From contig DATFMH010000183.1 of the NCBI GenBank assembly GCA_035267045.1, forward strand, positions 1 to 15,307: a stretch of DNA of 15,307 nucleotides, given 5' to 3'. The notes under the pieces were generated by a model, which saw only the letters and a list, made by a program, of their open reading frames with translations, made no database searches and was not told where the DNA came from. Shown in pieces: positions 15,204 through 15,307 of this stretch; within the stretch, counting starts at the first letter, position 1, and the number at the start of each line of letters is the position of its first letter. Source of the stretch: DATFMH01 sp035267045. Lineage in GTDB: Bacteria; Bacteroidota; Rhodothermia; Balneolales; DATFMH01. Both the position numbers and the translations under genes were made by a program.

Positions 15204-15307
15204 ATGTTATTCAACAAGGGGGTAGGGATGATGTCCCTGTTTATAGTGGTATTAGGTTATCATTCCGTATTCGGACAGCAATTTGTATACCAGCCAATTA
15301 ATCCGGC
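15204..15307 (+). CDS. csgF: Curli assembly protein CsgF, 5' part
   Basis: The gene runs off the window; 34 full codons are present. The start ATG at 15204 is preceded by GGGGGGAAG, a strong Shine-Dalgarno-like tract. Residues 1-24 form a signal peptide (MLFNKGVGMMSLFIVVLGYH, then SVFG). The mature end begins QQFVYQPINP, which matches the CsgF N-terminus, the segment that inserts into the CsgG pore in E. coli (pattern xFxxxNPxFGG). The position directly after csgE supports it. A csgG gene is expected downstream, outside the window. Confidence 0.82.
   Translation, partial: MLFNKGVGMMSLFIVVLGYHSVFGQQFVYQPINP

Overview
The window looks like chromosomal DNA of a Bacteroidota (FCB-group) bacterium of moderate to low GC. 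The evidence is a Bacteroidota-style arginine cluster built on an acetylornithine carbamoyltransferase (argF'-type) instead of the classical ornithine enzyme, curli export genes csgE and csgF, a secreted tricorn-like S41 protease, and starts that only partly rely on Shine-Dalgarno sequences. An order such as Balneolales is possible, but I cannot fix it from sequence alone.

Layout. (1) 1-188 is a leader without a supportable gene. (2) 189-3587 (+) encodes a large exported tricorn-family protease. (3) 3609-3651 is a strong inverted repeat shared as terminator by the protease gene and the converging arginine operon. (4) 11163 down to 3657 (-) is a seven-gene, mostly overlapping arginine operon: argG, a DUF1611 P-loop protein, argC, argF', argB, argE, argH. 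(5) 11192-11338 (-), ahead of argG, holds an arginine-rich 28-residue leader ORF followed by an intrinsic terminator hairpin, which is the layout of a ribosome-mediated attenuator. (6) 11495-12131 is mostly non-coding. It holds two further terminator-like hairpins facing argG but attached to no clear gene, plus a 21-codon mini-ORF. (7) 12132-12401 (+) is a small hypothetical protein gene, convergent with a soluble CBS-domain histidine kinase at 12409-13503 (-). (8) 13504-14529 is about 1 kb of AT-rich non-coding DNA. (9) 14530 to the window edge (+) is the start of a curli export operon: csgE complete, csgF truncated by the edge.

How the genes work together. The operon supplies acetylglutamate kinase (ArgB), acetylglutamylphosphate reductase (ArgC), acetylornithine carbamoyltransferase (ArgF'), a deacetylase (ArgE, expected to act on acetylcitrulline), argininosuccinate synthase (ArgG) and lyase (ArgH). 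Two steps have no classical gene here: the glutamate N-acetyltransferase (ArgA/ArgJ) and the aminotransferase (ArgD). A DUF1611 protein sits between argG and argC. As I recall, a DUF1611 member (DgcN) was reported to N-acetylate glutamate in a D-glutamate pathway feeding arginine synthesis, so this protein is a good candidate for the missing first enzyme. Transcription of the whole set appears to be controlled by translation of the Arg-rich leader. The two main points of interest are therefore an arginine attenuator in Bacteroidota and a possible non-orthologous N-acetylglutamate synthase.
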